This document shows, one piece after another, positions 48,926 to 62,767 of a stretch of 64,000 nucleotides of DNA. The position numbers and the translations under genes are program-made. Positions within the stretch are counted from its first letter, which is position 1. Every line of letters starts with the position of its first letter. The notes beneath the pieces are model-generated. The model was not told where the DNA came from, did no database searches, and was given only the letters and a program-made list of their open reading frames with translations. This DNA comes from Ophiura sarsii (taxonomy: Eukaryota > Echinodermata > Ophiuroidea > Amphilepidida > Ophiuridae). The DNA lies in NCBI GenBank assembly GCA_035610835.1, contig CM069459.1, positions 29,407,570-29,471,569 on the forward strand, written 5' to 3'.

Positions 48926-49286
48926 CTGTAATAAGAGAACATTTGTTTCATAACTGTGACATAGACAATGTAAACTGGTTAACACAGTTCTGATCTATAT
49001 CTTTTAATAGATTGGACAGTTTTTCATATTTTCTCTAAATATTCTATTACCTGTTTGAAAGCTCACCATCTTAACTGTCCACGCAAATTGTTAAAAAAAA
49101 TTGAATTGTTTTACATTTGCATCGAGTGTTCTCAATTTAACAACAAACTCAAATTGTAAAAAACAAATTCTTCAAACTAACCAGTTTAATACATCCTTTT
49201 GTAACTCTCAATATTTCGTATTTCCTTAGACATAACAAATATAACAACACTAAAATAATTAAAATAACATACGGTGTATTACTTTA

Positions 49287-50298
49287 TTTAATAATTCAGA
49301 CAAGAGACGAAGAGGAGACACAGGCGATGTTTGGAGAGTAGGAGAGATTAATACCGTGACATAAATGCAACCAATAACCGGCACATCAAGAGCGAGTATT
49401 AAATGATATAATAACCCTCCCACAAGCAGCTACACTAACCCCTACCACTACCCGGAACACCCCCCCCCCTCCCCTGACCCTAATACCCAAACAAACATAG
49501 AATACACGCAACGCGACACTAGACAGACCACATGGGAAGGTGGGCGGGGAAAATAACCGGCACGATACGAGAGCGGTGCAAGCACAGGACACGAGGAGAG
49601 AACACTGATGACCACGCCACGCGCCAAGGGCCAACCTGACACAAACAACCACAGAGGTCACACACACAGGTACAACGCATGCGTGGAGGTCAATCTGGTT
49701 TATTAAAACAACCATCACCGAAACGCTGATGGTTTACTTTAATAATTCAGACAAAAGACGAAGAGGAGACACAGGCGATGTTTGGAGAGTAGGAGAGTTT
49801 AATACCGTGACATAAATGCAACCAATAACCGGCACATCAAGAGCGAGTATTAAACGATATAATAACCCTCCAATACCAAACATCGCAGTAGGAAATAGAT
49901 ATAGGGAATAGGGGGTGGGGGTAACGAGGGATACACGGTGAAGGCGCGAAGGATGAACATAATATGGAACAAACAAGACACGAGCAATAATACAAAAGAA
50001 ACATAAACACCAAACCTTAGAAGAAAAAAATAACAAAAAATAACAAAATTCACGGTATGAGAACCTATCACTACATTATCCCATACCAAGTATAATAATA
50101 TGTTATCACGCACACTTCCCCACATAGTCATTAGCGGTGCAAGCACAGGACACGAGGAGAGAACACTGATGACCACGCCACGCGCCAAGGGCCAACCTGA
50201 CACAAACAACCACAGAGGTCACACACACAGGTACAACGCATGCGTGGAGGTCAATCTGGTTTATTAAAACAACCATCACCGAAACGCTGATGGTTTAC
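49287..50298. mobile_element. 1-kb insertion: two head-to-tail copies of a non-autonomous element
   Basis: Copy A (49287-49737) and copy B (49738-50298) share about 137 bp at the left (tttaataattcagacaa start) and 165 bp at the right (ending gaaacgctgatggtttac), with unrelated middles. The right end is a hairpin (accatca...tgatggt). Sequence is GC-richer than the array. Insertion splits the array intron between cttta and attatta without visible target duplication. Head-to-tail tandem, 3' hairpin and no TSD recall Helitron-type rolling-circle elements, but the TC start and CTRR end are not evident. Confidence 0.7.
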
Positions 50299-50347
50299 AT
50301 TATTATACAAATCAATTGAATAAATAACAAAAAGATATACTACTTAC

Positions 50348-50527
50348 CACAACTCGGTATTTCATGATCCCATGTTTGGTTCGCCTGGCAAGTTGCATTA
50401 ACATCTCCTTTTAGCATATATCCGTCATCACAACAGAACTCTACATAATCTTGGTATGCGTAGACGCTGTTATCAGGTTTGACGGTACCGTTTCCAGGAG
50501 CCTCTATATCATCACACATGTTTGGTT
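50348..50527 (-). CDS. CCP array exon R12
   Basis: Proximal-type unit (YAYQ, EIPSC). Its donor lies 50 bases from the edge of the 1-kb insertion and is intact. Confidence 0.93.
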
Positions 50528-50934
50528 CTGTAATAAGAGAACATTTTGTTTCATAACTGTGACATAGACAATGTAAACTGGTTAACACAGTTCTGATCTA
50601 TATCTTTTAATAGATTGGACAGTTTTAATCTTTTCTCTAAATATTCTATTACCTGTTTGAAAGCTCAACATCTTAACTGTCCACGTAAATTGTTAAAAAA
50701 ATTGAATTGTTTTACATTTGCATCGAGTGTTCTCAATTTAACAACAAACTCAAATTGTAAAACAAATTTTAGACTAACCAGTTTAATACATCCTTTTGTA
50801 GCTCTCAATATTTCGTATTTCCTTAGACATAACAAATATAACATAACACTAAAATAATTAAAATAACAAACGGTGTATTACTTTAATTATTATACAAATC
50901 AATTGAATAGATATCAAAAAAATACACTACTTAC

Positions 50935-51114
50935 CACAACTCGGTATTTCATGATCCCATGTTTGGTTCGCCTGGCAAGTTGCATTAACATCTCCTTTTA
51001 GCATATATCCGTCATCACAACAGAACTCTACATAATCTTGGTATGCATAGACGCTGTTATCAGGTTTGACGGTACCGTTTCCAGGAGCCTCTATATCATC
51101 ACACATGTTTGGTT
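50935..51114 (-). CDS. CCP array exon R13
   Basis: Proximal-type unit (YAYQ, EIPSC); donor GTAAGTAG is preserved. Confidence 0.93.
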
Positions 51115-51518
51115 CTGTAATAAGAGAACATTTGTTTCATAACTGTGACATAGACAATGTAAACTGGTTAACACAGTTCTGATCTATATCTTTTAATAGA
51201 TTGGACAGTTTTAATCTTTTCTCTAAATATTCTATTACCTGTTTGAAAGCTCAACATCTTAACTGTCCACGTAAATTGTTAAAAAAAGAATTGTTTTACA
51301 TTTGCATCGAGTGTTCTCAATTTAACAACAAACTCAAATTGTAAAACAAATTTCAGACTAACCAGTTTAATACATCCTTTTGTAGCTTTAAATATTTCGT
51401 ATTACCTTAGACATAACAAATATAACATAACACTAAAATAATTAAAATAACAAACGGTGTATTACTTTAATTATTATACAAATCAATTGAATAGATATCA
51501 AAAAAATATACTACTTAC

Positions 51519-51698
51519 CACAACTCGGTATTTCATGATCCCATGTTTGGTTCGCCTGGCAAGTTGCATTAACATCTCCTTTTAGCATATATCCGTCATC
51601 ACAACAGAACTCTACATAATCTTGGTATGCATAGACGCTGTTATCAGGTTTGACGGTACCGTTTCCAGGAGCCTCTATATCATCACACATGTTTGGTT
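51519..51698 (-). CDS. CCP array exon R14 (last proximal-type unit)
   Basis: Proximal-type exon (KPD, YAYQ, EIPSC), but the upstream intron already has the distal-type tacataactgtgacatcgac sequence. It marks the junction between the two array halves and is followed by a long (591 bp) period. Confidence 0.93.
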
Positions 51699-52109
51699 CT
51701 GTAATAAGAGAACATTTTGTTACATAACTGTGACATCGACAATGTAAACTGGTTAACACAGTTCTGATCTATATCTTTTAATAGATTGGACAGTTTTAAT
51801 CTTTTCTCTAAATATTCTATTACCTGTTTGAAAGCTCAACGTCTTAACTTTCCACGCAAATTGTTAAAAAAATTGAATTGTTTTACATTTATATCGAGTG
51901 TTCTCAATTTAACAATAAACTCAAATTGTAAAAAAAAAAATCTTCAAACTAACCAGTTTAATACATCCTTTTGTAACTCTCAATATTTCGTATTTCCATA
52001 GACATAACAAATATAACATAACACTAAAATAATTAAAATAACATACGGTGTATTACTTTAATTATTATACAAATCAATTGAATAGATAACAAAAAGATAT
52101 ACTACTTAC

Positions 52110-52289
52110 CACAACTCGGTGTTTCATGATCCCATGTTTGGTTCGCCTGGCAAGTTGCATTAACATCTCCTTTTAGCATATATCCGTCATCACAACAGAA
52201 CTCTACATAATCTTGGTATTCGTAGACGCTGTTATCAGCTTTGACGGTACCGTTTCCAGGAGCCTCTATATCATCACACATGTTTGGTT
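52110..52289 (-). CDS. CCP array exon R15 (first distal-type unit)
   Basis: Distal consensus: GNGTVKADNSVYEYQ, EFCCDDGY, DVNATC, ANQTWDHETPSC. All 21 units from here to the window edge share this protein except R32. Confidence 0.94.
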
Positions 52290-52690
52290 CTGTAATAAGA
52301 GAACATTTTGTTACATAACTGTGACATCGACAATGTAAACTGGTTAACACAGTTCTGATCTATATCTTTTAATAGATTGGACAGTTTTAATCTTTTCTCT
52401 AAATATTCTATTACCTGGTTGAAAAAAACTGTCCACGCAAATTGTTAAAAAAATTGAATTGTTTTACATTTGCATCGAGTGTTCTCAATTTAACAACAAA
52501 CTCAAATTGTAAAAAAAGAATTCTTCAAACTAAGCAGTTTAATACATCCTTTTGTAACTCTCAATATTTCGTATTTCCTTAGACATAACAAATATAACAT
52601 AACACTAAAATAATTAAAATAACATACGGTGTATTACTTTAATTATTAAACAAATCAATTGAATAGATAACAAAAAGATATACTACTTAC

Positions 52691-52870
52691 CACAACTCGG
52701 TGTTTCATGATCCCATGTTTGGTTCGCCTGGCAAGTTGCATTAACATCTCCTTTTAGCATATATCCGTCATCACAACAGAACTCTACATAATCTTGGTAT
52801 TCGTAGACGCTGTTATCAGCTTTGACGGTACCGTTTCCAGGAGCCTCTATATCATCACACATGTTTGGTT
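52691..52870 (-). CDS. CCP array exon R16
   Basis: Distal consensus unit; 581 bp period. Confidence 0.93.
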
Positions 52871-53271
52871 CTGTAATAAGAGAACATTTTGTTACATAAC
52901 TGTGACATCGACAATGTAAACTGGTTAACACAGTTCTGATCTATATCTTTTAATAGATTGGACAGTTTTAATCTTTTCTCTAAATATTCTATTACCTGGT
53001 TGAAAAAAACTGTCCACGCAAATTGTTAAAAAAATTGAATTGTTTTACATTTGCATCGAGTGTTCTCAATTTAACAACAAACTCAAATTGTAAAAAAAAA
53101 ATTCTTCAAACTAACCAGTTTAATACATCCTTTTGTAACTCTCAATATTTCGTATTTCCTTAGACATAACAAATATAACATAACACTAAAATAATTAAAA
53201 TAACATACGGTGTATTACTTTAATTATTAAACAAATCAATTGAATAGATAACAAAAAGATATACTACTTAC

Positions 53272-53451
53272 CACAACTCGGTGTTTCATGATCCCATGTT
53301 TGGTTCGCCTGGCAAGTTGCATTAACATCTCCTTTTAGCATATATCCGTCATCACAACAGAACTCTACATAATCTTGGTATTCGTAGACGCTGTTATCAG
53401 CTTTGACGGTACCGTTTCCAGGAGCCTCTATATCATCACACATGTTTGGTT
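53272..53451 (-). CDS. CCP array exon R17
   Basis: Distal consensus unit; upstream intron reads tgtaacataact instead of tgttacataact. Confidence 0.93.
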
Positions 53452-53852
53452 CTGTAATAAGAGAACATTTTGTAACATAACTGTGACATCGACAATGTAA
53501 ACTGGTTAACACAGTTCTGATCTATATCTTTTAATAGATTGGACAGTTTTAATCTTTTCTCTAAATATTCTATTACCTGGTTGAAAAAAACTGTCCACGC
53601 AAATTGTTAAAAAAATTGAATTGTTTTACATTTGCATCGAGTGTTCTCAATTTAACGACAAACTCAAATTGTAAAAAAAAAATTCTTCAAACTAACCAGT
53701 TTAATACATCCTTTTGTAACTCTCAATATTTCGTATTTCCTTAGACATAACAAATATAACATAACACTAAAATAATTAAAATAACATACGGTGTATTACT
53801 TTAATTATTAAACAAATCAATTGAATAGATAACAAAAAGATATACTACTTAC

Positions 53853-54032
53853 CACAACTCGGTGTTTCATGATCCCATGTTTGGTTCGCCTGGCAAGTTG
53901 CATTAACATCTCCTTTTAGCATATATCCGTCATCACAACAGAACTCTACATAATCTTGGTATTCGTAGACGCTGTTATCAGCTTTGACGGTACCGTTTCC
54001 AGGAGCCTCTATATCATCACACATGTTTGGTT
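53853..54032 (-). CDS. CCP array exon R18
   Basis: Distal consensus unit; spacer type c (aacgaca) on both sides. Confidence 0.93.
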
Positions 54033-54433
54033 CTGTAATAAGAGAACATTTTGTTACATAACTGTGACATCGACAATGTAAACTGGTTAACACAGTTCTG
54101 ATCTATATCTTTTAATAGATTGGACAGTTTTAATCTTTTCTCTAAATATTCTATTACCTGGTTGAAAAAAACTGTCCACGCAAATTGTTAAAAAAATTGA
54201 ATTGTTTTACATTTGCATCGAGTGTTCTCAATTTAACGACAAACTCAAATTGTAAAAAAAAAATTCTTCAAACTAACCAGTTTAATACATCCTTTTGTAA
54301 CTCTCAATATTTCGTATTTCCTTAGACATAACAAATATAACATAACACTAAAATAATTAAAATAACATACGGTGTATTACTTTAATTATTAAACAAATCA
54401 ATTGAATAGATAACAAAAAGATATACTACTTAC

Positions 54434-54613
54434 CACAACTCGGTGTTTCATGATCCCATGTTTGGTTCGCCTGGCAAGTTGCATTAACATCTCCTTTTAG
54501 CATATATCCGTCATCACAACAGAACTCTACATAATCTTGGTATTCGTAGACGCTGTTATCAGCTTTGACGGTACCGTTTCCAGGAGCCTCTATATCATCA
54601 CACATGTTTGGTT
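54434..54613 (-). CDS. CCP array exon R19
   Basis: Distal consensus unit; spacer type c on both sides. Confidence 0.93.
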
Positions 54614-55014
54614 CTGTAATAAGAGAACATTTTGTTACATAACTGTGACATCGACAATGTAAACTGGTTAACACAGTTCTGATCTATATCTTTTAATAGA
54701 TTGGACAGTTTTAATCTTTTCTCTAAATATTCTATTACCTGGTTGAAAAAAACTGTCCACGCAAATTGTTAAAAAAATTGAATTGTTTTACATTTGCATC
54801 GAGTGTTCTCAATTTAACGACAAACTCAAATTGTAAAAAAAAAATTCTTCAAACTAACCAGTTTAATACATCCTTTTGTAACTCTCAATATTTCGTATTT
54901 CCTTAGACATAACAAATATAACATAACACTAAAATAATTAAAATAACATACGGTGTATTACTTTAATTATTAAACAAATCAATTGAATAGATAACAAAAA
55001 GATATACTACTTAC

Positions 55015-55194
55015 CACAACTCGGTGTTTCATGATCCCATGTTTGGTTCGCCTGGCAAGTTGCATTAACATCTCCTTTTAGCATATATCCGTCATCACAA
55101 CAGAACTCTACATAATCTTGGTATTCGTAGACGCTGTTATCAGCTTTGACGGTACCGTTTCCAGGAGCCTCTATATCATCACACATGTTTGGTT
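55015..55194 (-). CDS. CCP array exon R20
   Basis: Distal consensus unit; followed by a long spacer (591 bp period). Confidence 0.93.
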
Positions 55195-55605
55195 CTGTAA
55201 TAAGAGAACATTTTGTTACATAACTGTGACATCGACAATGTAAACTGGTTAACACAGTTCTGATCTATATCTTTTAATAGATTGGACAGTTTTAATCTTT
55301 TCTCTAAATATTCTATTACCTGTTTGAAAGCTCAACGTCTTAACTTTCCACGCAAATTGTTAAAAAAATTGAATTGTTTTACATTTATATCGAGTGTTCT
55401 CAATTTAACAATAAACTCAAATTGTAAAAAAAAAAATCTTCAAACTAACCAGTTTAATACATCCTTTTGTAACTCTCAATATTTCGTATTTCCATAGACA
55501 TAACAAATATAACATAACACTAAAATAATTAAAATAACATACGGTGTATTACTTTAATTATTATACAAATCAATTGAATAGATAACAAAAAGATATACTA
55601 CTTAC

Positions 55606-55785
55606 CACAACTCGGTGTTTCATGATCCCATGTTTGGTTCGCCTGGCAAGTTGCATTAACATCTCCTTTTAGCATATATCCGTCATCACAACAGAACTCT
55701 ACATAATCTTGGTATTCGTAGACGCTGTTATCAGCTTTGACGGTACCGTTTCCAGGAGCCTCTATATCATCACACATGTTTGGTT
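55606..55785 (-). CDS. CCP array exon R21
   Basis: Distal consensus unit. The upstream intron has a T-to-A change close to the acceptor (tgtaaaaag on the plus strand); the AG is intact. Confidence 0.92.
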
Positions 55786-56186
55786 CTGTAAAAAGAGAAC
55801 ATTTTGTTACATAACTGTGACATCGACAATGTAAACTGGTTAACACAGTTCTGATCTATATCTTTTAATAGATTGGACAGTTTTAATCTTTTCTCTAAAT
55901 ATTCTATTACCTGGTTGAAAAAAACTGTCCACGCAAATTGTTAAAAAAATTGAATTGTTTTACATTTGCATCGAGTGTTCTCAATTTAACAACAAACTCA
56001 AATTGTAAAAAAAAAATTCTTCAAACTAAGCAGTTTAATACATCCTTTTGTAACTCTCAATATTTCGTATTTCCTTAGACATAACAAATATAACATAACA
56101 CTAAAATAATTAAAATAACATACGGTGTATTACTTTAATTATTAAACAAATCAATTGAATAGATAACAAAAAGATATACTACTTAC

Positions 56187-56366
56187 CACAACTCGGTGTT
56201 TCATGATCCCATGTTTGGTTCGCCTGGCAAGTTGCATTAACATCTCCTTTTAGCATATATCCGTCATCACAACAGAACTCTACATAATCTTGGTATTCGT
56301 AGACGCTGTTATCAGCTTTGACGGTACCGTTTCCAGGAGCCTCTATATCATCACACATGTTTGGTT
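56187..56366 (-). CDS. CCP array exon R22
   Basis: Distal consensus unit between spacer types a and b. Confidence 0.93.
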
Positions 56367-56767
56367 CTGTAATAAGAGAACATTTTGTTACATAACTGTG
56401 ACATCGACAATGTAAACTGGTTAACACAGTTCTGATCTATATCTTTTAATAGATTGGACAGTTTTAATCTTTTCTCTAAATATTCTATTACCTGGTTGAA
56501 AAAAACTGTCCACGCAAATTGTTAAAAAAATTGAATTGTTTTACATTTGCATCGAGTGTTCTCAATTTAACAACAAACTCAAATTGTAAAAAAAAAATTC
56601 TTCAAACTAACCAGTTTAATACATCCTTTTGTAACTCTCAATATTTCGTATTTCCTTAGACATAACAAATATAACATAACACTAAAATAATTAAAATAAC
56701 ATACGGTGTATTACTTTAATTATTAAACAAATCAATTGAATAGATAACAAAAAGATATACTACTTAC

Positions 56768-56947
56768 CACAACTCGGTGTTTCATGATCCCATGTTTGGT
56801 TCGCCTGGCAAGTTGCATTAACATCTCCTTTTAGCATATATCCGTCATCACAACAGAACTCTACATAATCTTGGTATTCGTAGACGCTGTTATCAGCTTT
56901 GACGGTACCGTTTCCAGGAGCCTCTATATCATCACACATGTTTGGTT
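56768..56947 (-). CDS. CCP array exon R23
   Basis: Distal consensus unit between spacer types b and c. Confidence 0.93.
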
Positions 56948-57348
56948 CTGTAATAAGAGAACATTTTGTTACATAACTGTGACATCGACAATGTAAACTG
57001 GTTAACACAGTTCTGATCTATATCTTTTAATAGATTGGACAGTTTTAATCTTTTCTCTAAATATTCTATTACCTGGTTGAAAAAAACTGTCCACGCAAAT
57101 TGTTAAAAAAATTGAATTGTTTTACATTTGCATCGAGTGTTCTCAATTTAACGACAAACTCAAATTGTAAAAAAAAAATTCTTCAAACTAACCAGTTTAA
57201 TACATCCTTTTGTAACTCTCAATATTTCGTATTTCCTTAGACATAACAAATATAACATAACACTAAAATAATTAAAATAACATACGGTGTATTACTTTAA
57301 TTATTAAACAAATCAATTGAATAGATAACAAAAAGATATACTACTTAC

Positions 57349-57528
57349 CACAACTCGGTGTTTCATGATCCCATGTTTGGTTCGCCTGGCAAGTTGCATT
57401 AACATCTCCTTTTAGCATATATCCGTCATCACAACAGAACTCTACATAATCTTGGTATTCGTAGACGCTGTTATCAGCTTTGACGGTACCGTTTCCAGGA
57501 GCCTCTATATCATCACACATGTTTGGTT
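57349..57528 (-). CDS. CCP array exon R24
   Basis: Distal consensus unit; spacer type c on both sides. Confidence 0.93.
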
Positions 57529-57929
57529 CTGTAATAAGAGAACATTTTGTTACATAACTGTGACATCGACAATGTAAACTGGTTAACACAGTTCTGATCT
57601 ATATCTTTTAATAGATTGGACAGTTTTAATCTTTTCTCTAAATATTCTATTACCTGGTTGAAAAAAACTGTCCACGCAAATTGTTAAAAAAATTGAATTG
57701 TTTTACATTTGCATCGAGTGTTCTCAATTTAACGACAAACTCAAATTGTAAAAAAAAAATTCTTCAAACTAACCAGTTTAATACATCCTTTTGTAACTCT
57801 CAATATTTCGTATTTCCTTAGACATAACAAATATAACATAACACTAAAATAATTAAAATAACATACGGTGTATTACTTTAATTATTAAACAAATCAATTG
57901 AATAGATAACAAAAAGATATACTACTTAC

Positions 57930-58109
57930 CACAACTCGGTGTTTCATGATCCCATGTTTGGTTCGCCTGGCAAGTTGCATTAACATCTCCTTTTAGCATA
58001 TATCCGTCATCACAACAGAACTCTACATAATCTTGGTATTCGTAGACGCTGTTATCAGCTTTGACGGTACCGTTTCCAGGAGCCTCTATATCATCACACA
58101 TGTTTGGTT
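57930..58109 (-). CDS. CCP array exon R25
   Basis: Distal consensus unit; followed by a long spacer. Confidence 0.93.
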
Positions 58110-58520
58110 CTGTAATAAGAGAACATTTTGTTACATAACTGTGACATCGACAATGTAAACTGGTTAACACAGTTCTGATCTATATCTTTTAATAGATTGG
58201 ACAGTTTTAATCTTTTCTCTAAATATTCTATTACCTGTTTGAAAGCTCAACGTCTTAACTTTCCACGCAAATTGTTAAAAAAATTGAATTGTTTTACATT
58301 TATATCGAGTGTTCTCAATTTAACAATAAACTCAAATTGTAAAAAAAAAAATCTTCAAACTAACCAGTTTAATACATCCTTTTGTAACTCTCAATATTTC
58401 GTATTTCCATAGACATAACAAATATAACATAACACTAAAATAATTAAAATAACATACGGTGTATTACTTTAATTATTATACAAATCAATTGAATAGATAA
58501 CAAAAAGATATACTACTTAC

Positions 58521-58700
58521 CACAACTCGGTGTTTCATGATCCCATGTTTGGTTCGCCTGGCAAGTTGCATTAACATCTCCTTTTAGCATATATCCGTCA
58601 TCACAACAGAACTCTACATAATCTTGGTATTCGTAGACGCTGTTATCAGCTTTGACGGTACCGTTTCCAGGAGCCTCTATATCATCACACATGTTTGGTT
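58521..58700 (-). CDS. CCP array exon R26
   Basis: Distal consensus unit; starts the 8-unit block. Confidence 0.93.
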
Positions 58701-59101
58701 CTGTAATAAGAGAACATTTTGTTACATAACTGTGACATCGACAATGTAAACTGGTTAACACAGTTCTGATCTATATCTTTTAATAGATTGGACAGTTTTA
58801 ATCTTTTCTCTAAATATTCTATTACCTGGTTGAAAAAAACTGTCCACGCAAATTGTTAAAAAAATTGAATTGTTTTACATTTGCATCGAGTGTTCTCAAT
58901 TTAACAACAAACTCAAATTGTAAAAAAAAAATTCTTCAAACTAAGCAGTTTAATACATCCTTTTGTAACTCTCAATATTTCGTATTTCCTTAGACATAAC
59001 AAATATAACATAACACTAAAATAATTAAAATAACATACGGTGTATTACTTTAATTATTAAACAAATCAATTGAATAGATAACAAAAAGATATACTACTTA
59101 C

Positions 59102-59281
59102 CACAACTCGGTGTTTCATGATCCCATGTTTGGTTCGCCTGGCAAGTTGCATTAACATCTCCTTTTAGCATATATCCGTCATCACAACAGAACTCTACAT
59201 AATCTTGGTATTCGTAGACGCTGTTATCAGCTTTGACGGTACCGTTTCCAGGAGCCTCTATATCATCACACATGTTTGGTT
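59102..59281 (-). CDS. CCP array exon R27
   Basis: Distal consensus unit between spacer types a and b. Confidence 0.93.
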
Positions 59282-59682
59282 CTGTAATAAGAGAACATTT
59301 TGTTACATAACTGTGACATCGACAATGTAAACTGGTTAACACAGTTCTGATCTATATCTTTTAATAGATTGGACAGTTTTAATCTTTTCTCTAAATATTC
59401 TATTACCTGGTTGAAAAAAACTGTCCACGCAAATTGTTAAAAAAATTGAATTGTTTTACATTTGCATCGAGTGTTCTCAATTTAACAACAAACTCAAATT
59501 GTAAAAAAAAAATTCTTCAAACTAACCAGTTTAATACATCCTTTTGTAACTCTCAATATTTCGTATTTCCTTAGACATAACAAATATAACATAACACTAA
59601 AATAATTAAAATAACATACGGTGTATTACTTTAATTATTAAACAAATCAATTGAATAGATAACAAAAAGATATACTACTTAC

Positions 59683-59862
59683 CACAACTCGGTGTTTCAT
59701 GATCCCATGTTTGGTTCGCCTGGCAAGTTGCATTAACATCTCCTTTTAGCATATATCCGTCATCACAACAGAACTCTACATAATCTTGGTATTCGTAGAC
59801 GCTGTTATCAGCTTTGACGGTACCGTTTCCAGGAGCCTCTATATCATCACACATGTTTGGTT
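59683..59862 (-). CDS. CCP array exon R28
   Basis: Distal consensus unit between spacer types b and c. Confidence 0.93.
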
Positions 59863-60263
59863 CTGTAATAAGAGAACATTTTGTTACATAACTGTGACAT
59901 CGACAATGTAAACTGGTTAACACAGTTCTGATCTATATCTTTTAATAGATTGGACAGTTTTAATCTTTTCTCTAAATATTCTATTACCTGGTTGAAAAAA
60001 ACTGTCCACGCAAATTGTTAAAAAAATTGAATTGTTTTACATTTGCATCGAGTGTTCTCAATTTAACGACAAACTCAAATTGTAAAAAAAAAATTCTTCA
60101 AACTAACCAGTTTAATACATCCTTTTGTAACTCTCAATATTTCGTATTTCCTTAGACATAACAAATATAACATAACACTAAAATAATTAAAATAACATAC
60201 GGTGTATTACTTTAATTATTAAACAAATCAATTGAATAGATAACAAAAAGATATACTACTTAC

Positions 60264-60443
60264 CACAACTCGGTGTTTCATGATCCCATGTTTGGTTCGC
60301 CTGGCAAGTTGCATTAACATCTCCTTTTAGCATATATCCGTCATCACAACAGAACTCTACATAATCTTGGTATTCGTAGACGCTGTTATCAGCTTTGACG
60401 GTACCGTTTCCAGGAGCCTCTATATCATCACACATGTTTGGTT
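60264..60443 (-). CDS. CCP array exon R29
   Basis: Distal consensus unit; here spacer type c is followed again by type a without a long spacer. Confidence 0.93.
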
Positions 60444-60844
60444 CTGTAATAAGAGAACATTTTGTTACATAACTGTGACATCGACAATGTAAACTGGTTA
60501 ACACAGTTCTGATCTATATCTTTTAATAGATTGGACAGTTTTAATCTTTTCTCTAAATATTCTATTACCTGGTTGAAAAAAACTGTCCACGCAAATTGTT
60601 AAAAAAATTGAATTGTTTTACATTTGCATCGAGTGTTCTCAATTTAACAACAAACTCAAATTGTAAAAAAAAAATTCTTCAAACTAAGCAGTTTAATACA
60701 TCCTTTTGTAACTCTCAATATTTCGTATTTCCTTAGACATAACAAATATAACATAACACTAAAATAATTAAAATAACATACGGTGTATTACTTTAATTAT
60801 TAAACAAATCAATTGAATAGATAACAAAAAGATATACTACTTAC

Positions 60845-61024
60845 CACAACTCGGTGTTTCATGATCCCATGTTTGGTTCGCCTGGCAAGTTGCATTAACA
60901 TCTCCTTTTAGCATATATCCGTCATCACAACAGAACTCTACATAATCTTGGTATTCGTAGACGCTGTTATCAGCTTTGACGGTACCGTTTCCAGGAGCCT
61001 CTATATCATCACACATGTTTGGTT
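60845..61024 (-). CDS. CCP array exon R30
   Basis: Distal consensus unit between spacer types a and b. Confidence 0.93.
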
Positions 61025-61425
61025 CTGTAATAAGAGAACATTTTGTTACATAACTGTGACATCGACAATGTAAACTGGTTAACACAGTTCTGATCTATAT
61101 CTTTTAATAGATTGGACAGTTTTAATCTTTTCTCTAAATATTCTATTACCTGGTTGAAAAAAACTGTCCACGCAAATTGTTAAAAAAATTGAATTGTTTT
61201 ACATTTGCATCGAGTGTTCTCAATTTAACAACAAACTCAAATTGTAAAAAAAAAATTCTTCAAACTAACCAGTTTAATACATCCTTTTGTAACTCTCAAT
61301 ATTTCGTATTTCCTTAGACATAACAAATATAACATAACACTAAAATAATTAAAATAACATACGGTGTATTACTTTAATTATTAAACAAATCAATTGAATA
61401 GATAACAAAAAGATATACTACTTAC

Positions 61426-61605
61426 CACAACTCGGTGTTTCATGATCCCATGTTTGGTTCGCCTGGCAAGTTGCATTAACATCTCCTTTTAGCATATATC
61501 CGTCATCACAACAGAACTCTACATAATCTTGGTATTCGTAGACGCTGTTATCAGCTTTGACGGTACCGTTTCCAGGAGCCTCTATATCATCACACATGTT
61601 TGGTT
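61426..61605 (-). CDS. CCP array exon R31
   Basis: Distal consensus unit between spacer types b and c. Confidence 0.93.
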
Positions 61606-62006
61606 CTGTAATAAGAGAACATTTTGTTACATAACTGTGACATCGACAATGTAAACTGGTTAACACAGTTCTGATCTATATCTTTTAATAGATTGGACAG
61701 TTTTAATCTTTTCTCTAAATATTCTATTACCTGGTTGAAAAAAACTGTCCACGCAAATTGTTAAAAAAATTGAATTGTTTTACATTTGCATCGAGTGTTC
61801 TCAATTTAACGACAAACTCAAATTGTAAAAAAAAAATTCTTCAAACTAACCAGTTTAATACATCCTTTTGTAACTCTCAATATTTCGTATTTCCTTAGAC
61901 ATAACAAATATAACATAACACTAAAATAATTAAAATAACATACGGTGTATTACTTTAATTATTAAACAAATCAATTGAATAGATAACAAAAAGATATACT
62001 ACTTAC

Positions 62007-62186
62007 CACAACTCGGTGTTTCATGATCCCATGTTTGGTTCGCCTGGCAAGTTGCATTAACATCTCCTTTTAGCATATATCCGTCATCACAACAGAACTC
62101 TACATAATCTTGGTATTCGTAGACGCTCTTATCAGCTTTGACGGTACCGTTTCCAGGAGCCTCTATATCATCACACATGTTTGGTT
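62007..62186 (-). CDS. CCP array exon R32
   Basis: Distal unit with the only amino-acid difference in this half: DKSVY instead of DNSVY. Confidence 0.93.
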
Positions 62187-62587
62187 CTGTAATAAGAGAA
62201 CATTTTGTTACATAACTGTGACATCGACAATGTAAACTGGTTAACACAGTTCTGATCTATATCTTTTAATAGATTGGACAGTTTTAATCTTTTCTCTAAA
62301 TATTCTATTACCTGGTTGAAAAAAACTGTCCACGCAAATTGTTAAAAAAATTGAATTGTTTTACATTTGCATCGAGTGTTCTCAATTTAACGACAAACTC
62401 AAATTGTAAAAAAAAAATTCTTCAAACTAACCAGTTTAATACATCCTTTTGTAACTCCCAATATTTCGTATTTCCTTAGACATAACAAATATAACATAAC
62501 ACTAAAATAATTAAAATAACATACGGTGTATTACTTTAATTATTAAACAAATCAATTGAATAGATAACAAAAAGATATACTACTTAC

Positions 62588-62767
62588 CACAACTCGGTGT
62601 TTCATGATCCCATGTTTGGTTCGCCTGGCAAGTTGCATTAACATCTCCTTTTAGCATATATCCGTCATCACAACAGAACTCTACATAATCTTGGTATTCG
62701 TAGACGCTGTTATCAGCTTTGACGGTACCGTTTCCAGGAGCCTCTATATCATCACACATGTTTGGTT
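62588..62767 (-). CDS. CCP array exon R33
   Basis: Distal consensus unit; followed by a variant long spacer (62855 region, tcaacatcttaactgt form). Confidence 0.93.

Noticed and set aside
49386..50209. Minus-strand ORFs (up to 119 codons) in the 1-kb insertion
   Set aside because: They read through repeat sequence; the two copies share only the repeated portion and no family is recognisable.
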